Positions 11,976 to 23,475 of a DNA stretch of 64,000 nt are shown here, piece after piece. The notes under the pieces are model-generated. The model was not told the DNA's origin. It searched no databases and was given only the letters and a program-made list of their open reading frames with translations. Position numbers and translations under genes: made by a program. This stretch comes from Gnetum montanum (taxonomy: Eukaryota > Streptophyta > Gnetopsida > Gnetales > Gnetaceae), in assembly GCA_015680685.1 (NCBI GenBank), contig MNCI01002328.1, forward strand, positions 1-64,000, read 5' to 3'. Numbering within the stretch: the first letter of the stretch is position 1; every line of letters begins with the position of its first letter.

Positions 11976-13120
11976 TAAGGATCATAAAACTTAGAAGGAA
12001 GGGATGAATAAGTTCCCCAAATCAAAAATTCTTCAACAAAAGCACACATAAATTCTATGTGATTCCCCAAATTGGATACTCCACACTCGAAGGATAGATC
12101 ACTTGCTCATCTATAGATTGTTTTTCACTCAAAATGTGGTTTGAAGGGTACCACACCTTGTACAAGCTCTAAGCTTTACTCTGGAGTGATTCGTCACCAT
12201 GAATCCACTCAACCACTCAAGGTCTTGATGAGTTTAGAATGTGATTTCTAAGATTCCACAACCTTTACAACTTGAGCTTTGTAAGAAGCACATCAATCCT
12301 AGCAAGGCAACAAAAAGAGAAATAAACTCTCAAGGAAAGAACGTAACTAATTTATAGATCCTTAACTTTGAGGCATAGTTCAATAGCACTTAATACAACA
12401 ACATAGATGATAAGATAATGAAGTATAATATACAACCAAATGATATGAAAAATTAGGTACACAAGTAGAACATGTAATGATTTCTTTAATAGTGATTATT
12501 CATGCACAACACACTTGCACATTTTCCAAGAGAATGAAGTATTCTTATAGTCTTGATGTTTCTGAAATTACCTCAAAATTTGTGCAATAGCTATTTAATG
12601 ACTAGGGAAGATGTCTTCTTTGAAATAACGACATCTCACTGCATAGACCCCAATTCAAGGGAGACATCTCTCCACCAAAGTAGACATCTACATGTAGATG
12701 TCTTCTCCGAACAGGAGACATCTACTATTTTAGCAAGATGTCTTCTCTGGTTTTTCTACACCTTGGCCAAGATGTCTTCTACGTTTGGGCTTTACTTCTT
12801 GATGTTTTCTTTCATTAATTTGACTCTTCCTTGATCTTGGAAACTTTTTCATTTTGTTATAGTCTTCATTTTCATCCTTGCTCCCACTTAAGTTCTTGTA
12901 GTCTTATCTCATTGTAGCTCTTCATTCCTTAACTCTTCTTTTATGTCTGGAAGGTCCTTGTGGTCTCCATTTTAACATCTCTTTGTAGATGTTATCTCTT
13001 GAGTTCTTCTTTATTTCATGTTTAAGTCCTACAAACATAGCATCCATCCACACAAACATCCTTCTTTTTCATTTTCCCTAAGGTTTTGACATACCAAAAG
13101 GTCAACATGTTTCTTGTCCA
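11976..13120. mobile_element. Insertion in Copia A, probable solo LTR
   Basis: About 1.1 kb of non-coding DNA separates two adjoining codon blocks of Copia A's RT (WEL before, SIKNH after). It contains about ten AGATGTC/GACATCT heptamers at 12600-12790, like the LTRs of G and H, but the ends do not match that family. On the minus strand it may start TGTTGACC near 13107. No clean target duplication could be fixed, so the ends are approximate. Confidence 0.45.
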
Positions 13121-13132
13121 AAAAAAAGAGTA

Positions 13133-13307
13133 TCTATTAAGAATCACTAGGTCTTTATGACCAAATTGAAGGATGATGGAATCCTAGAGAAGTATAAAGC
13201 TCGACAAGTTACCAAAGGATTTTGTTAAATTAAAGGAATTTATTATGAGAAAACATTTTTTCTACTGCATGCATGGTGACCTTCAAGATAATCATCTCCT
13301 TGTCTAG
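13133..13307 (+). pseudogene. Copia element A: reverse transcriptase, second piece
   Basis: The plus-strand frame reads SIKNH, stop, VFMTKLKDDGILEKYKARQV. This is the Copia RT segment normally read as KWVFK..DGxxxKYKARLVAKG. One TGG codon has become a stop. It is cut at 13307 by the left LTR of element B and resumes at 21555. Confidence 0.7.
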
Positions 13308-14132
13308 TGATGAGCAGTGAAGTACCCCTATGCCCAACCATACGAATCACTAAGGCATTAAGTATGATCCAGTTAAATTCTATGAACCTATAGTTATCTC
13401 ATACACTAGTTTCTCTAGGAAGTGAAAGGATGTTGAGAATGTTTGTTATCTTCTCAACTATACTTGTGAGGCTCAAGGGTATGGTTTAAGTGTAATTTAG
13501 GTATATGAACTTTTGTCATTTTATATTTTATGGATGTAATCGCCTACAATAAGAATAAGGGTAGAGTAGATTGAAAACTAATGTTTATTGCCTAGATAGC
13601 CTAACACAACTAACCATCCCACTTTCCTGGATACATCCTAAACACATATAACACTACTGGGCTACCAAACATTAAGCATTACTGGGTTATCAAGTACTAT
13701 ATGAATGCTTGAAGTGGTCGTGCTTGCATTCATTAACTACTGGAAATAAATTGCTTAATTCAAATGCATTAAAATAAAAGTGAAAAAGTAAAATGCATTA
13801 AAGAAAATATTAAGCTATTCTCAGTTCTGCAAGGATTATCAAAAGAGTTTATTTTATTCCTATCACACTACTACACGTAGGTACATCAGTGCTCGAACAA
13901 AGAACCATACACATCTTAGACTCCTTCTGTGGGCACTTAGAAAATATTTTAACTTTGAGGAAAATACACTACAAGAGCTTTACTACTTTGACTAAGAATG
14001 ACCAAAAACTAACTATCAAAAACTAGAGCCCAGGGGCAATATTTATAGACTTGGGGTATACACCCTGATGTTAGACATGCGACATTGGACCAAGGCCCCA
14101 ACGTCGAGGCCAAAAATAAACATGTTTCATCA
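13308..14132 (-). mobile_element. 3' LTR of Athila-type element B
   Basis: Plus strand TGATGAGCAG ... TTTCATCA, about 825 bp, matched by a second copy at 20715-21554. The left flank TCTAG and the right flank of the other LTR, TCTGG, form a 5-bp target duplication with one mismatch, inside Copia A's RT. A minus-strand TATA box (CTATAAAT) lies near 14039-14047. The 3' end as read on the minus strand is shared with elements C and F. Confidence 0.85.
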
Positions 14133-14379
14133 TACCCCCATGACTAAATGAAAATTCGTCCTCTAGTGAAGAAGAGGAGGAACATGTTCTTTACAACATA
14201 ACATATAGGATAGGTATGGGATTATTGCCTCTCATACAAACTAACTCAAATGAAACAAACATACAGACTTTGAGTGCCCAAGTGTACAAAATTACAATTT
14301 GTACAAAATTGAGTATTCATGAGAACAGGAGTGAACATCCTAGAAAATATTGACATCCAACACCTCTTGGTAGCAGAAG

Positions 14380-14424
<45 letters not shown>

Positions 14425-17098
14425 ATCCAACAAGCACAAACAATTCTCATTGTGTGGTACTGCTGCATCATCCTTGGTGAAGATAGTCCCACTTCTGGTC
14501 CATGCTTCCCACTATAATCACAACAAAATCATGAATTAGTATGCAATGTGTAACACTTAACTATTAAATGCCTTATTTTTTCTAAGGTTCTAGTAAAGAA
14601 CCTTATCTCGCAGTTGAAATTTGACTTCTCTAATTCTCAGGTCATGATGCTTTTTGTTATAGGCCTTATGCAACTCGTTAGATGATAAGGTTACTAATTG
14701 GTTTTCATCTAGCAAGTTGAGATTAATTAGTCTTTCTTTTTGGGCTAGACTTAAGTCAAGGTTAAGGTTACAAGCCATTGAAAGTATACAGAGGTCAGAT
14801 TGAATAGGAAGTATTGGTAGTTTTCCATACATAAGCTCATAGGAAGAGTAGCCTATAGGAAGTTTCCAAGTTGAACAGTAGGCCCAAAGGGCATTGTTGA
14901 GTTTTATGCTCCAGTCCTTCCTATACTTGCTAACAGCTCTTGTTAGTATTTTTGTGATTTTCCTATTAGTAACCTTAGCTTGACCATTAGCTTGGGGATG
15001 GTAAGGTGTTATGAGTTTATGTTCAACCCCCAAGCATTGCATGAGCTTCCAAAAAGTAGTGCCTGTAAAATGAATTCCATTATCAGAAATTAATGCACGT
15101 GGCATACCAAACCTATTTATAACATTTTTTTGTACAAACTGAAATGCAATAGAGGATGTACAGTAGATGATGGCTGCTACTTCTACCCATTTCATACAAT
15201 AGTCAACAGTGACTATGATGTACACCTTTCCATTTGACATGGACATGATGGAACCCATGAAATGAATGCCCTAGATGTTGAATGGTTCTAATGGTTGAAT
15301 CCATTGTTGAGGTCTCTCCATTCGAGCAGTCATTCCACCATCTCATTGCCATTGTTCACAAGAGTAGACATAATGATGGGCATCCCTAAAGAGTGTTGGC
15401 CAATAGTACTCTACCATCAGGATTTTAATGACCATGCATCTCCTAGCAAAGTGTCCTCCATAAGGACCTTCATGAGCATCTTGGAGAACACGCAGTTGAT
15501 CAGCATTAGGGACATATCAATGAACCAAGCCATTGGTGTACATCTTATAGAGGTGTCCGTTAATCTCCATGAAGTGCTTTACCTAGTAAAGAAACTACTA
15601 TTTCTTCTGGTGGTCCAACCCTTATGGCATCTCATGAGTAAGAAGATAGGTTAGAATGTTATCATACCATTTTGGCTCATTGGGCATTTGTTCAATTACA
15701 GCCCTAGTAAAGAGAAGTTCATTAGGAAATGTATCATTTAATGGGCTTTCTTCCTCTTTGTCATCCTATCGCAACTGAGACAAGTGATTAGTAATCACAT
15801 TCTCAATGCCCTTTCAATCTACCATCATGAGATCAAATTCTTGCAAGATCACCAACCACTGTATGAAACAAGGGCTCACTGTTGGCTTATTCATTAGGAA
15901 GTCGATGACACTATGATCAGTGTGCACAAACACCTTATATCCAAGCATGTAATGCCTAAACTTCTCTAGTACAAACACCACTATCATCAATTCTTTCTCT
16001 ATGGTGGTGTAGTTCAGTTGTGCACCTACAATACTTCGGCTAGTGCAGTGGATGTAGTATGGTCATTTCTTATCAGCTAACTATGTCAACGTTGCTCCTA
16101 AGGCGTAATTTGATCATCTATCATAATGTGAAATGGTCTAGACCAATCAAGCACTTGTAGGATTGTAGTTTCCACAAGCTTTTATTTTAGTTATTAGAAT
16201 GCATTTTCACATTTTGAGGTTTAGACAAAAGGAGCATCTTTCTTTGTTAGCTCCACCAATGGCTTTGCAATCTTAGAAGAATTCTCTATGAAGCGTTGAT
16301 AGTAGCCAATATGTCTAAGGAATGACCAAACATCTTTAACTATTTCTGGCTAACAAGTTATTTGTTGGATGATCCTTATTTTTCAAGGTCCACTTCAATT
16401 CTTACTTGCAAGATTTTGTGCCCTAGTACAATGTCCTCCTAGACCATGAGGTGAATTTTTTGCCAATTAAGCCGCAAGTTGGTTTCAACACACCATTTTA
16501 GCACTTGCTCAAGGTGGTCTAATTCTTGCTCAAATTTAGCTCCATAGGTGGAGAAGTCATCTATGAAAAATTCCACACCACTACTAATCTATTGTTGAAA
16601 GATGCTGAGGACCAGGCGTGGAAATGTGGCAATAGCATTGCATAGATCAAATGGCATCTTATGATATGCAAAAGTCCCCTAGGGACTCATGAACATTGTT
16701 TTTGCTTGGTCCTATAGTGCAATTTGAATTTGATTATAGCCAATATAACCATCTAGGAAGCTATAGCAGCAATGCCCTAATATTGTGTCTAGCACCTGGT
16801 CAACAAATGGCAACGGAAAATGATTCTTGAATGTTGCCATGTTCACCAGCCTAAAATCAATGCAAACCCACCACTTGCCACCTTTCTTTGGCATAATTAC
16901 AAGTGGGCTAACCCACCCACTATCTGCAATGGGATAAATGAACCCTACCTTGAGGAGTTCCTCAATTTCCTCTTTGACAATTTGCTTCAATTTAGCGTTC
17001 AACCACCTCTATGGTTGTTGTTTTGGCTTCATGGTCAGGTCGATGTAAATGTGATGCTAGCATATCCTAGGATTAATCCCTATGAGTTTAGGATATGA
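14133..17098 (-). pseudogene. Pol of element B: RT, RNase H and integrase (decayed)
   Basis: Minus strand. RT at 17002-16712 shows LKQIVKEEIEELLKVGFIYP, then VSPLVIMPKKGGK and CIDFRLVNMATF, an Athila-lineage pattern. RNase H at about 16170-15760 shows TTIEKELMIVVFVLEKF and VFVHTDHSVIDFLM with stops between. The integrase core at 15258-14590 is open for 222 codons: ITVDYCMKWVEVAA, the second catalytic Asp in ISDNGIHF, then YHPQANGQAKVTNRKI. The third catalytic residue, normally Glu in GQxEVxN, is Lys here, a G-to-A change. The integrase zinc-binding part and the first Asp lie upstream in decayed sequence. Confidence 0.75.
14384..14421. repeat. (GA)n microsatellite
   Basis: About 19 GA dinucleotide repeats just inside B's 3' LTR. 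Confidence 0.95.
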
Positions 17099-17376
17099 CC
17101 AAGCAAAAGCTACTGACCATCTTTTAACTACCTTCAACAGCATCTCTTTTTGTTCTTAAGCAAGTCTTGCATTGATTATAACTAGCTTCCCATTCTTCAA
17201 AAATACATATTCCATTCTAGTCGATAATGTTTTCATCTCAAGGGGCTCTTGTTTAAATTTGTCAGGAATTTCCAACTCTCCCTAGTGAGTATCATCATTT
17301 GTATCATCAAAGAGTTGGTGATGAACTTACTTGAGTTCATGCATGCCTATGACATACACACATGTCAGGCTCTTAA

Positions 17377-17922
17377 TTGGTTCCATGCAAAGTGTGCTAC
17401 TTTNNNNNNNNNNNNNNNNNNNNNNNNNNNNNNNNNNNNNNNNNNNNNNNNNNNNNNNNNNNNNNNNNNNNNNNNNNNNNNNNNNNNNNNNNNNNNNNNN
17501 NNNNNNNNNNNNNNNNNNNNNNNNNNNNNNNNNNNNNNNNNNNNNNGGGTGGTCTTATCTTGCTAATTTCTTGGTAATCAAAGTGGAGAACTACAAAGGG
17601 GATTTTCCAATCATAATGGGAAGGGCATGGTTGAGAACTATTGATGTAAGAATGGGCATTAGAGATCTTTCCCTGGACATCACTAAAGAAAGTACATTTG
17701 GAAAGATCAAGAAGAAGAGAGTTCCATGCATTACATACAATGATAGTGGGTGCAATTGTGTGTAGAAACTTTGGGCCATAAAGCAAGCATCTATCTCTAC
17801 ATGCAAGTAGTGTGCACTAGAATTTGAAATTCAAAGGTGTCTATACACAGTAGCCATAAAACAAGAGGTCACCCAGTGGTTAACTGTTGATTCAGAAAGT
17901 AGCACACTTTGCATGGAACCAA
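17377..17922. other. Assembly gap inside a 27-bp inverted repeat, with an inverted protease piece
   Basis: Ns fill 17404-17546. The 27 bases just before the gap (17377-17403) are repeated exactly, in reverse complement, at 17896-17922, and a single N follows at 17923. Between them, on the plus strand, 17553-17760 encodes a protease end (FPIIMGRAWLRTIDVRMGI, the usual xILGRPxL region). The rest of B runs on the minus strand, so this block is reversed, either by a real local inversion or by mis-assembly. Confidence 0.7.
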
Positions 17923-17925
17923 NAA

Positions 17926-20690
17926 TTAGAAGACTTTCAGGATCAACTAATTTCCTAGGAAGGTTTCTTGCATGGATCCAATCAGCCACAGTGTGAGTAA
18001 GCATTACAGTATGAATCCTTGGTAGATTTTGGTTTGAAGGAGGCCCAAATAAATTTGATATGGAGGAAGAGGTAAGAGTAGGGTTGCCAATCATAAGTGT
18101 AGGTGAAGGCTTAGGTGGACTACAGGGTCAAAAGAAAGGTCTTTTCTTTGATTAGGCATTCGACCCTTCTGATTGATGATTAGATTACAAATTAACAACT
18201 CTCATAACATTCCATTGTTATGGTTGAGTAGGTAGTTCATCCTGCATAGGAAGAGTAGGTGGTAGCTATGCAATTGAAGGAGGAGTGTGTGCAAGGATAA
18301 GAGGAAGATAAGGATAGGAGGTGGCACCCCTTCTTTCATGTGATGAATGAACTCGGTAATAATCAAAAGGGTGGTAGTATGGCAGGATATTAGAAATGTT
18401 ACTAGAAGAGTCATGTGAAGACATGGGTTGCTACACATGATAACCGTATAGATCAGGCTGCTAGTAAGGGTATTGTTGCCTTAGCGGTGCAAACACACAT
18501 GATTGTGATTGTTTCCATTGTTGGTACTATTCGTACAATTGTGGTGGAGCTCCACTTGAATATGATTGTTGCTGGTGAAACTACCTGAGATTACCTTGAG
18601 GATAAGGTAACCTTCTGGATGTTTACCTTTGTGTAAGTCATGGATCTAAGGCATACACCCCAGACTCCTGAAGATATGACACAATGGGGCAACATCCCTT
18701 AGGATGTTCATACTAGCAAACATCACATCCACGATCATCATTTGATTCACTATTCGTAACCTCTTCTATTGTAGCAAATTTTCCCTTACCTTTGTAATAG
18801 GCACATTCAACTTCCTTGCACCTTCTATGCTCATGGTCACTACCTGGTTCTTTGAACTCTTTAGTGATTTTGAGGACAACTTAAAATCTGCTATCCATGA
18901 AGTTCCTTAACTAATCAACCTTGGCCATAAGTTCAAATTGAAATTATTGAAGTGACAAGGCTTTCTTATGCATCCTCTCATCAAATATGGATTTGTCCTC
19001 ACTATCGCAGAATCGAACCTCCCTCTTGCGAATGGAAGAATCACAATTGTACTCCTCTGCACTTTCTCTTTTTCCTAGTTCATCCTCCTCTTTGGTGACC
19101 TACTCTATTAACTTTGGTACCTAACAAGTAGTTAGTTTTTACAATCGCCCTTGGGTATAGACACCAATGGTTTTCCTCTTTTTATTATAAAGCCCGTCTA
19201 CAACGTGGTGAAGTTGAACCAATTGCGAATAACCATGGCCAAAGCATTTGTGCATCAAGGCATAGTATTGGCCAATGGCAGCATCCAAGGGCTCATGTAT
19301 TCCTTGTTTCCACCCTTGAATTTACTTCCTTAAGTTGGACACCCTAGAGTACATTTAATACTTATCATTAAATAACTTGAGCATGGTACTCCATCGTCTG
19401 ATAGATTCTAGTTCTGACAACCGATACAAGTTCTCTACTTCTTTAATGAGTATCCTTGGAAACAACTTCAATTTCTACCACTCGTTCTCTATGTTTTGCA
19501 AGGCACATGCATCTTGGAAAGCTTGAAGATGATTCTATGGATTAGAGTTATATCGTCCTCCAAATCGAGAAATATTTTTCATCTCTAACCATTTGATCCA
19601 AGTGTCTTTCACATGCCTTGTTGAGATTCTAACTACCTCTACAATGTTAAGCATACTTTGAGTAGCAAATAGAGGCTCATCGAGGCCTTGGTCATGGTGC
19701 CTACAATACCCTATACTACCACTTCATTCATGGCAATGTGCCTCTTTTGAATGTCTGCATCCTTGATCTTGCTTATCTCAACAATCCCCTTAATTATTAT
19801 GGTCCCATCAGTCATTGCACTCATTTCGATCACCTCCATCACGATCTTGCCTTCTGCAGTGACAATCGGAGCTAGAAGAAAAAGAAGAAGATGATGATGA
19901 ATGGAAATAGGAAGGAGAACTAGCACCATCATGGTGCCTACTGTTACCTCTTTGGTGATTGTGACCATTATCACAATCTTACTTCTTATCTGCATCCCTG
20001 TCTTGACTTGCCCCTCAAAATATTTTTTCTGTCATTAGATCCCTTGTTACTAGAATCAAGATTATAAACTATGAAGTGTAGATCCTAGTTTTGACCTTCA
20101 TCGCCAAATTCAAAGAGAGGAGCATCATTATATGGAAAACCCCTAGAGAACGGTTCTTCACTAGCTTGTTGGTACAACAAGAATGGAGGATCGTTAAGCC
20201 TTTTTCCTTTCAAAAACTCATAGTGCTATTCTAGCTACCAATCCCGTAGGCATTGTGCTTCAATGCAATGATAATCCCTGGCATCGACATCTTCCACATT
20301 ATACTCCCCATGGTGGTCATGAAGAACACATCATGCAAGTGTTTGATAGAGCATTGTAGGAGCAAAACGATGGAGCAGCAACACAATGTTGCCCTCCATG
20401 TCACGCCACCACATCTATTCATCCTAGTGTAGGATGAAGGTGAAGTTTGGCACATACTCATCAAGGTGAGTATATATGATTTGGTACTATGGAGGCTTTG
20501 TTGAATGAACATTATCAGCCTTGGATGAAGAAGCACTCCTATGAGAAGAAAACATTTTCAGTTAGCGAAATAAAAATCACAATGTGCTTTGAGAATTGTT
20601 TGTAGTAATTTAAAATAAGATATGACTCTAAGGTTCATTCCAATGATTTAAATACTTTCACTAGGTCCTAGATAGTGCACCAAACAACAA
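17926..20690 (-). pseudogene. Gag region of element B (decayed)
   Basis: This minus-strand gag has many stops and shifts. The clearest block lies near 19450-19300: SIRRWSTMLKLFNDKY, then MYSRVSNLRK and GWKQGIHEP. It matches the gag of element C (SIRHWPTMVELFNERY, YARVSALRRQ, EWKQRQHEP) almost word for word, which places B and C in one family. Other parts are proline/serine-rich and poorly readable. Confidence 0.6.
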
Positions 20691-20695
20691 AAAGT

Positions 20696-20713
20696 TCCCT
20701 AGCAACAGTGCTA
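20696..20713 (-). other. Primer-binding site, element B
   Basis: On the minus strand this reads TAGCACTGTTGCTAGGGA, one base after the LTR. It looks like a C-to-T/G-to-A decayed form of TGGCGCCGTTGCCGGGGA, a primer-binding site typical of Athila-type elements. Confidence 0.65.
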
Positions 20714-20714
20714 A

Positions 20715-21554
20715 TGATGAGCAACAAGGTACACCTACACCCAACCATATGAATCACTAAGGCATTATGTGTGATTCGGTCAAATTCTATGGACCTATAG
20801 TTATCTCATACACTAGTTTCTCTAGGAAGTTAAATGACATTGAGAATGTTCATTGTCTTTCCAACTACACTTGTGAGGCTCAAGGGTATAGTTTAAGTGT
20901 ATTTGAGGTATATGTATTTTTGTCATTTTATATTTTATGGATGTAATCGCCTACAACAAGAATAAGGGTAGAGTAGATTGAAAACTAATGTCTATTGCCT
21001 AGATAGCCTAACACAAGTAACTATTTCACTTTCTTGGACACATCTTGAACACATATAGCACTACTAGGCTACCAAATGTTAAGTGCTGCTGAGTTACCAA
21101 GTACTATATGAATGCTTGAAGTGGCCATACTTACGTTCATTAACTACTAGAAATAAATTTCTTAATTCAAATGCATTAAAATGAAGAGTGAGAAAGTAAA
21201 TTGCATTAAAGGAAATATTAAACTATTCATAGTGCTACAAGGATTGTCAAAAGAGTTCATTTTATTCCCATCACACTGCTATGCTCAGGTACATCAGTGC
21301 TCAAACAAAGAACCGTACACACTTTAGACTGCTTCTACAAGGACTTAGAAAATATTCTAACTCTGAGGAAAATAAACTGCAAGAGCTTCACTACTTTGAC
21401 TAAGAATGACCAGAAATTAACTATCAAAAATTCAAGCCTAGGGGTGGTATTTATAGACTTGGGTTATACACCCCGACGTCGGACATGCAATGTTGAACCA
21501 AGGCCCCAACATTGTGTACCTGATGTTGCGGCCAACAATAAATGTATTTCATCA
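20715..21554 (-). mobile_element. 5' LTR of Athila-type element B
   Basis: TGATGAGCAA ... TTTCATCA, 840 bp, paired with 13308-14132. TATA box on the minus strand near 21448-21456 (CTATAAATA). Between the TATA box and the outer end is a cluster of GACGTC, CAACATTG and GATGTTG words that look like intact and CpG-decayed copies of one motif. Confidence 0.85.
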
Positions 21555-22436
21555 TCTGGTAAGCTAAAATAGAAAATTCATCAAATTGATGTTAAATCTA
21601 CCTTCTTGTATGAAGATATATAAGAAGAAATTTATATGGAGCAACCTAAAGGATTTTTAAAAGATGAAAATCTCATATGCAAATTACGAAAGGCTATCTA
21701 TGATACCGGAAGCTTGATCAATCCTTGACCAATTATGGATTAATCAAATCTTAGAAAGACAAAAAAATCTATATATTTAAGAAGGAAGGAAAGATTCAAA
21801 TGCTTCTAGCCTTTCATGTTGATGATATATTGATAGCAGCAATGGAAGTACAAATTGTAGAAAAGTTCAAGCATTAATTATCCTTATGATTTAATATCTT
21901 AGATCTTGGTTTGATGCATTATTACCTAGGAATGGAATCATGATAGAAGTCAAAGTAAATAACCTTATCCCAAATGAAGTATACAACTCACCTATTGGAA
22001 ATAATACAATACGTTGAAATGTAAAGAATTTAATATTCCAGTGATTTCCAAATTCAAAGTTAGTATTGAAGGAGAAAGTATTGATCCTACTTAAATATCA
22101 ACAAGTCATTAGAGTCCTTATGTAACTTACGAATACAAGATCAAATATTCAATATGTAGTAAATCAATTGGTCATGGCAATGCAAAGATCAAATTATCAA
22201 CATATGCAAGCAATCTTTTTTGTCTTAAAATACATTAACATTGACTCATAGTCTAGTATTTAAACCAACCTCATCAAAAGTCATGAAAGTATACACAAAT
22301 GTAAATTGGGGTGGTGATATGATTGATAAACATTCCTCTACCAACTTCCTAATTTAAGTATATGAAAATATTATATGTTAAAAAAGTAGTAAACAGATAT
22401 TTGTGTCTCTATCATTCATGGAAGCTAAATACCAAG
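21555..22436 (+). pseudogene. Copia element A: RT end and RNase H, third piece
   Basis: Resumes Copia A after B: IHQIDVKSTFLYEDI, EEIYMEQPKGFLKDEN, LICKLRKAIYD, then the catalytic block AFHVDDILIAAMEV (normally YVDD) and further RT/RNase H text to SLSFMEAKYQ. It is broken by stops and shifts. At 22432-22436 the CCAAG target site of element C interrupts the RNase H EAEYQ block; the gene resumes at 45040. Confidence 0.75.
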
Positions 22437-23342
22437 TGATAAATTGTCGTTTGTTAGATGCTGATATCAGATCCTTGATATTAAACCCTTGATATTGGAC
22501 CCTTGATATTGGACCCTCGATATCAGACCCTCAATATCGAGTACACGATATCATAGCCTGGATAACAATATCAAATACATGATATCATGGTTCCTGTGTA
22601 AGCCTATAAATAACACATTTAGGTGCATAGGAAGGGGGACTAAGTAAGTGTAGGAGTAGAGTCTTTTAGTTCATTTCAATTCTTTCCCCAGTGCATGCCT
22701 ACAGCGTGATGATTATAACTGTACATAACCTTTATTCAAGTGTGATGTACTTGGACACACACATGATCGACAATAAAGATCAAGATTACTCCATCCTCGC
22801 AGCATCCACTTAACTCTTAATTCCTTTAATTGTTAATTGCTATTTATTGTTTTCTTAGTTAATATTTCTTTACCATCATTTACTATTCTTGTTGTTAATT
22901 GCGGAATGAGTACAACTTATTTAAGAACATTTAAGTGTAACTACTTGGTAACCCAGTAGCGTATCTAGGAGTGCTCAAGTAACATATGCTTGGTAATCCT
23001 AGAAGTAGTGCACGAGGTCTAAGATGCACACAAATGATTAAGGACGAATGCTCATCACACTTAGGCTTGCTTAGACTTCATTTCCTATTGCTTGTTAATT
23101 CAATTCAAATTATTTTCCATTGTCTCTAGGAGTAGCCTAGTGTTAGAGCCATATCATACACCTCACTCTAGACTAAACCATACATGACAAAGCAAATACT
23201 AGTCTAGGTGGGAAGATAGCAAACTGCAATCAACGTGTAACTATCTAGATGCCACAACTAATCCATCTATGGAGTTCGACTGGTTCATGTGTGAATGCTC
23301 GTATTCGTATGGTTAAGTGTAGGGGTCCCTCACCACTCATCA
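22437..23342 (+). mobile_element. 5' LTR of gag-only element C
   Basis: TGATAAATTG ... CACTCATCA, 906 bp. Target duplication CCAAG at 22432-22436 and 45040-45044. U3 starts with five 14-bp tandem units at 22471-22540 (core TTGATATT or TCGATATC) followed by more GATATC copies to about 22588. TATA box TATAAATA at 22605-22612. Confidence 0.9.
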
Positions 23343-23343
23343 T

Positions 23344-23361
23344 TAGCGCCATTGCCAAGGA
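23344..23361 (+). other. Primer-binding site, element C
   Basis: TAGCGCCATTGCCAAGGA starts one base after the LTR. It is close to TGGCGCCGTTGCCGGGGA and to B's site. It confirms the plus orientation. Confidence 0.75.
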
Positions 23362-23475
23362 TGGTGCTAGTTATTTAGATTAGTTTTATCATCCAAGATC
23401 GCTATAACGAAGCCTTGACAATATATATTTCAGAAAGAAGTAATCGCAAAAAAAGTCACACACAAATTCACAACA

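Noticed and set aside
14246-14443. Minus-strand frame with repeated Leu-Ser
   Set aside because: Translation of the (GA)n microsatellite.
17249-17786. Open frames passing through the N block
   Set aside because: The Ns carry no information; only the 17553-17760 protease text is real.
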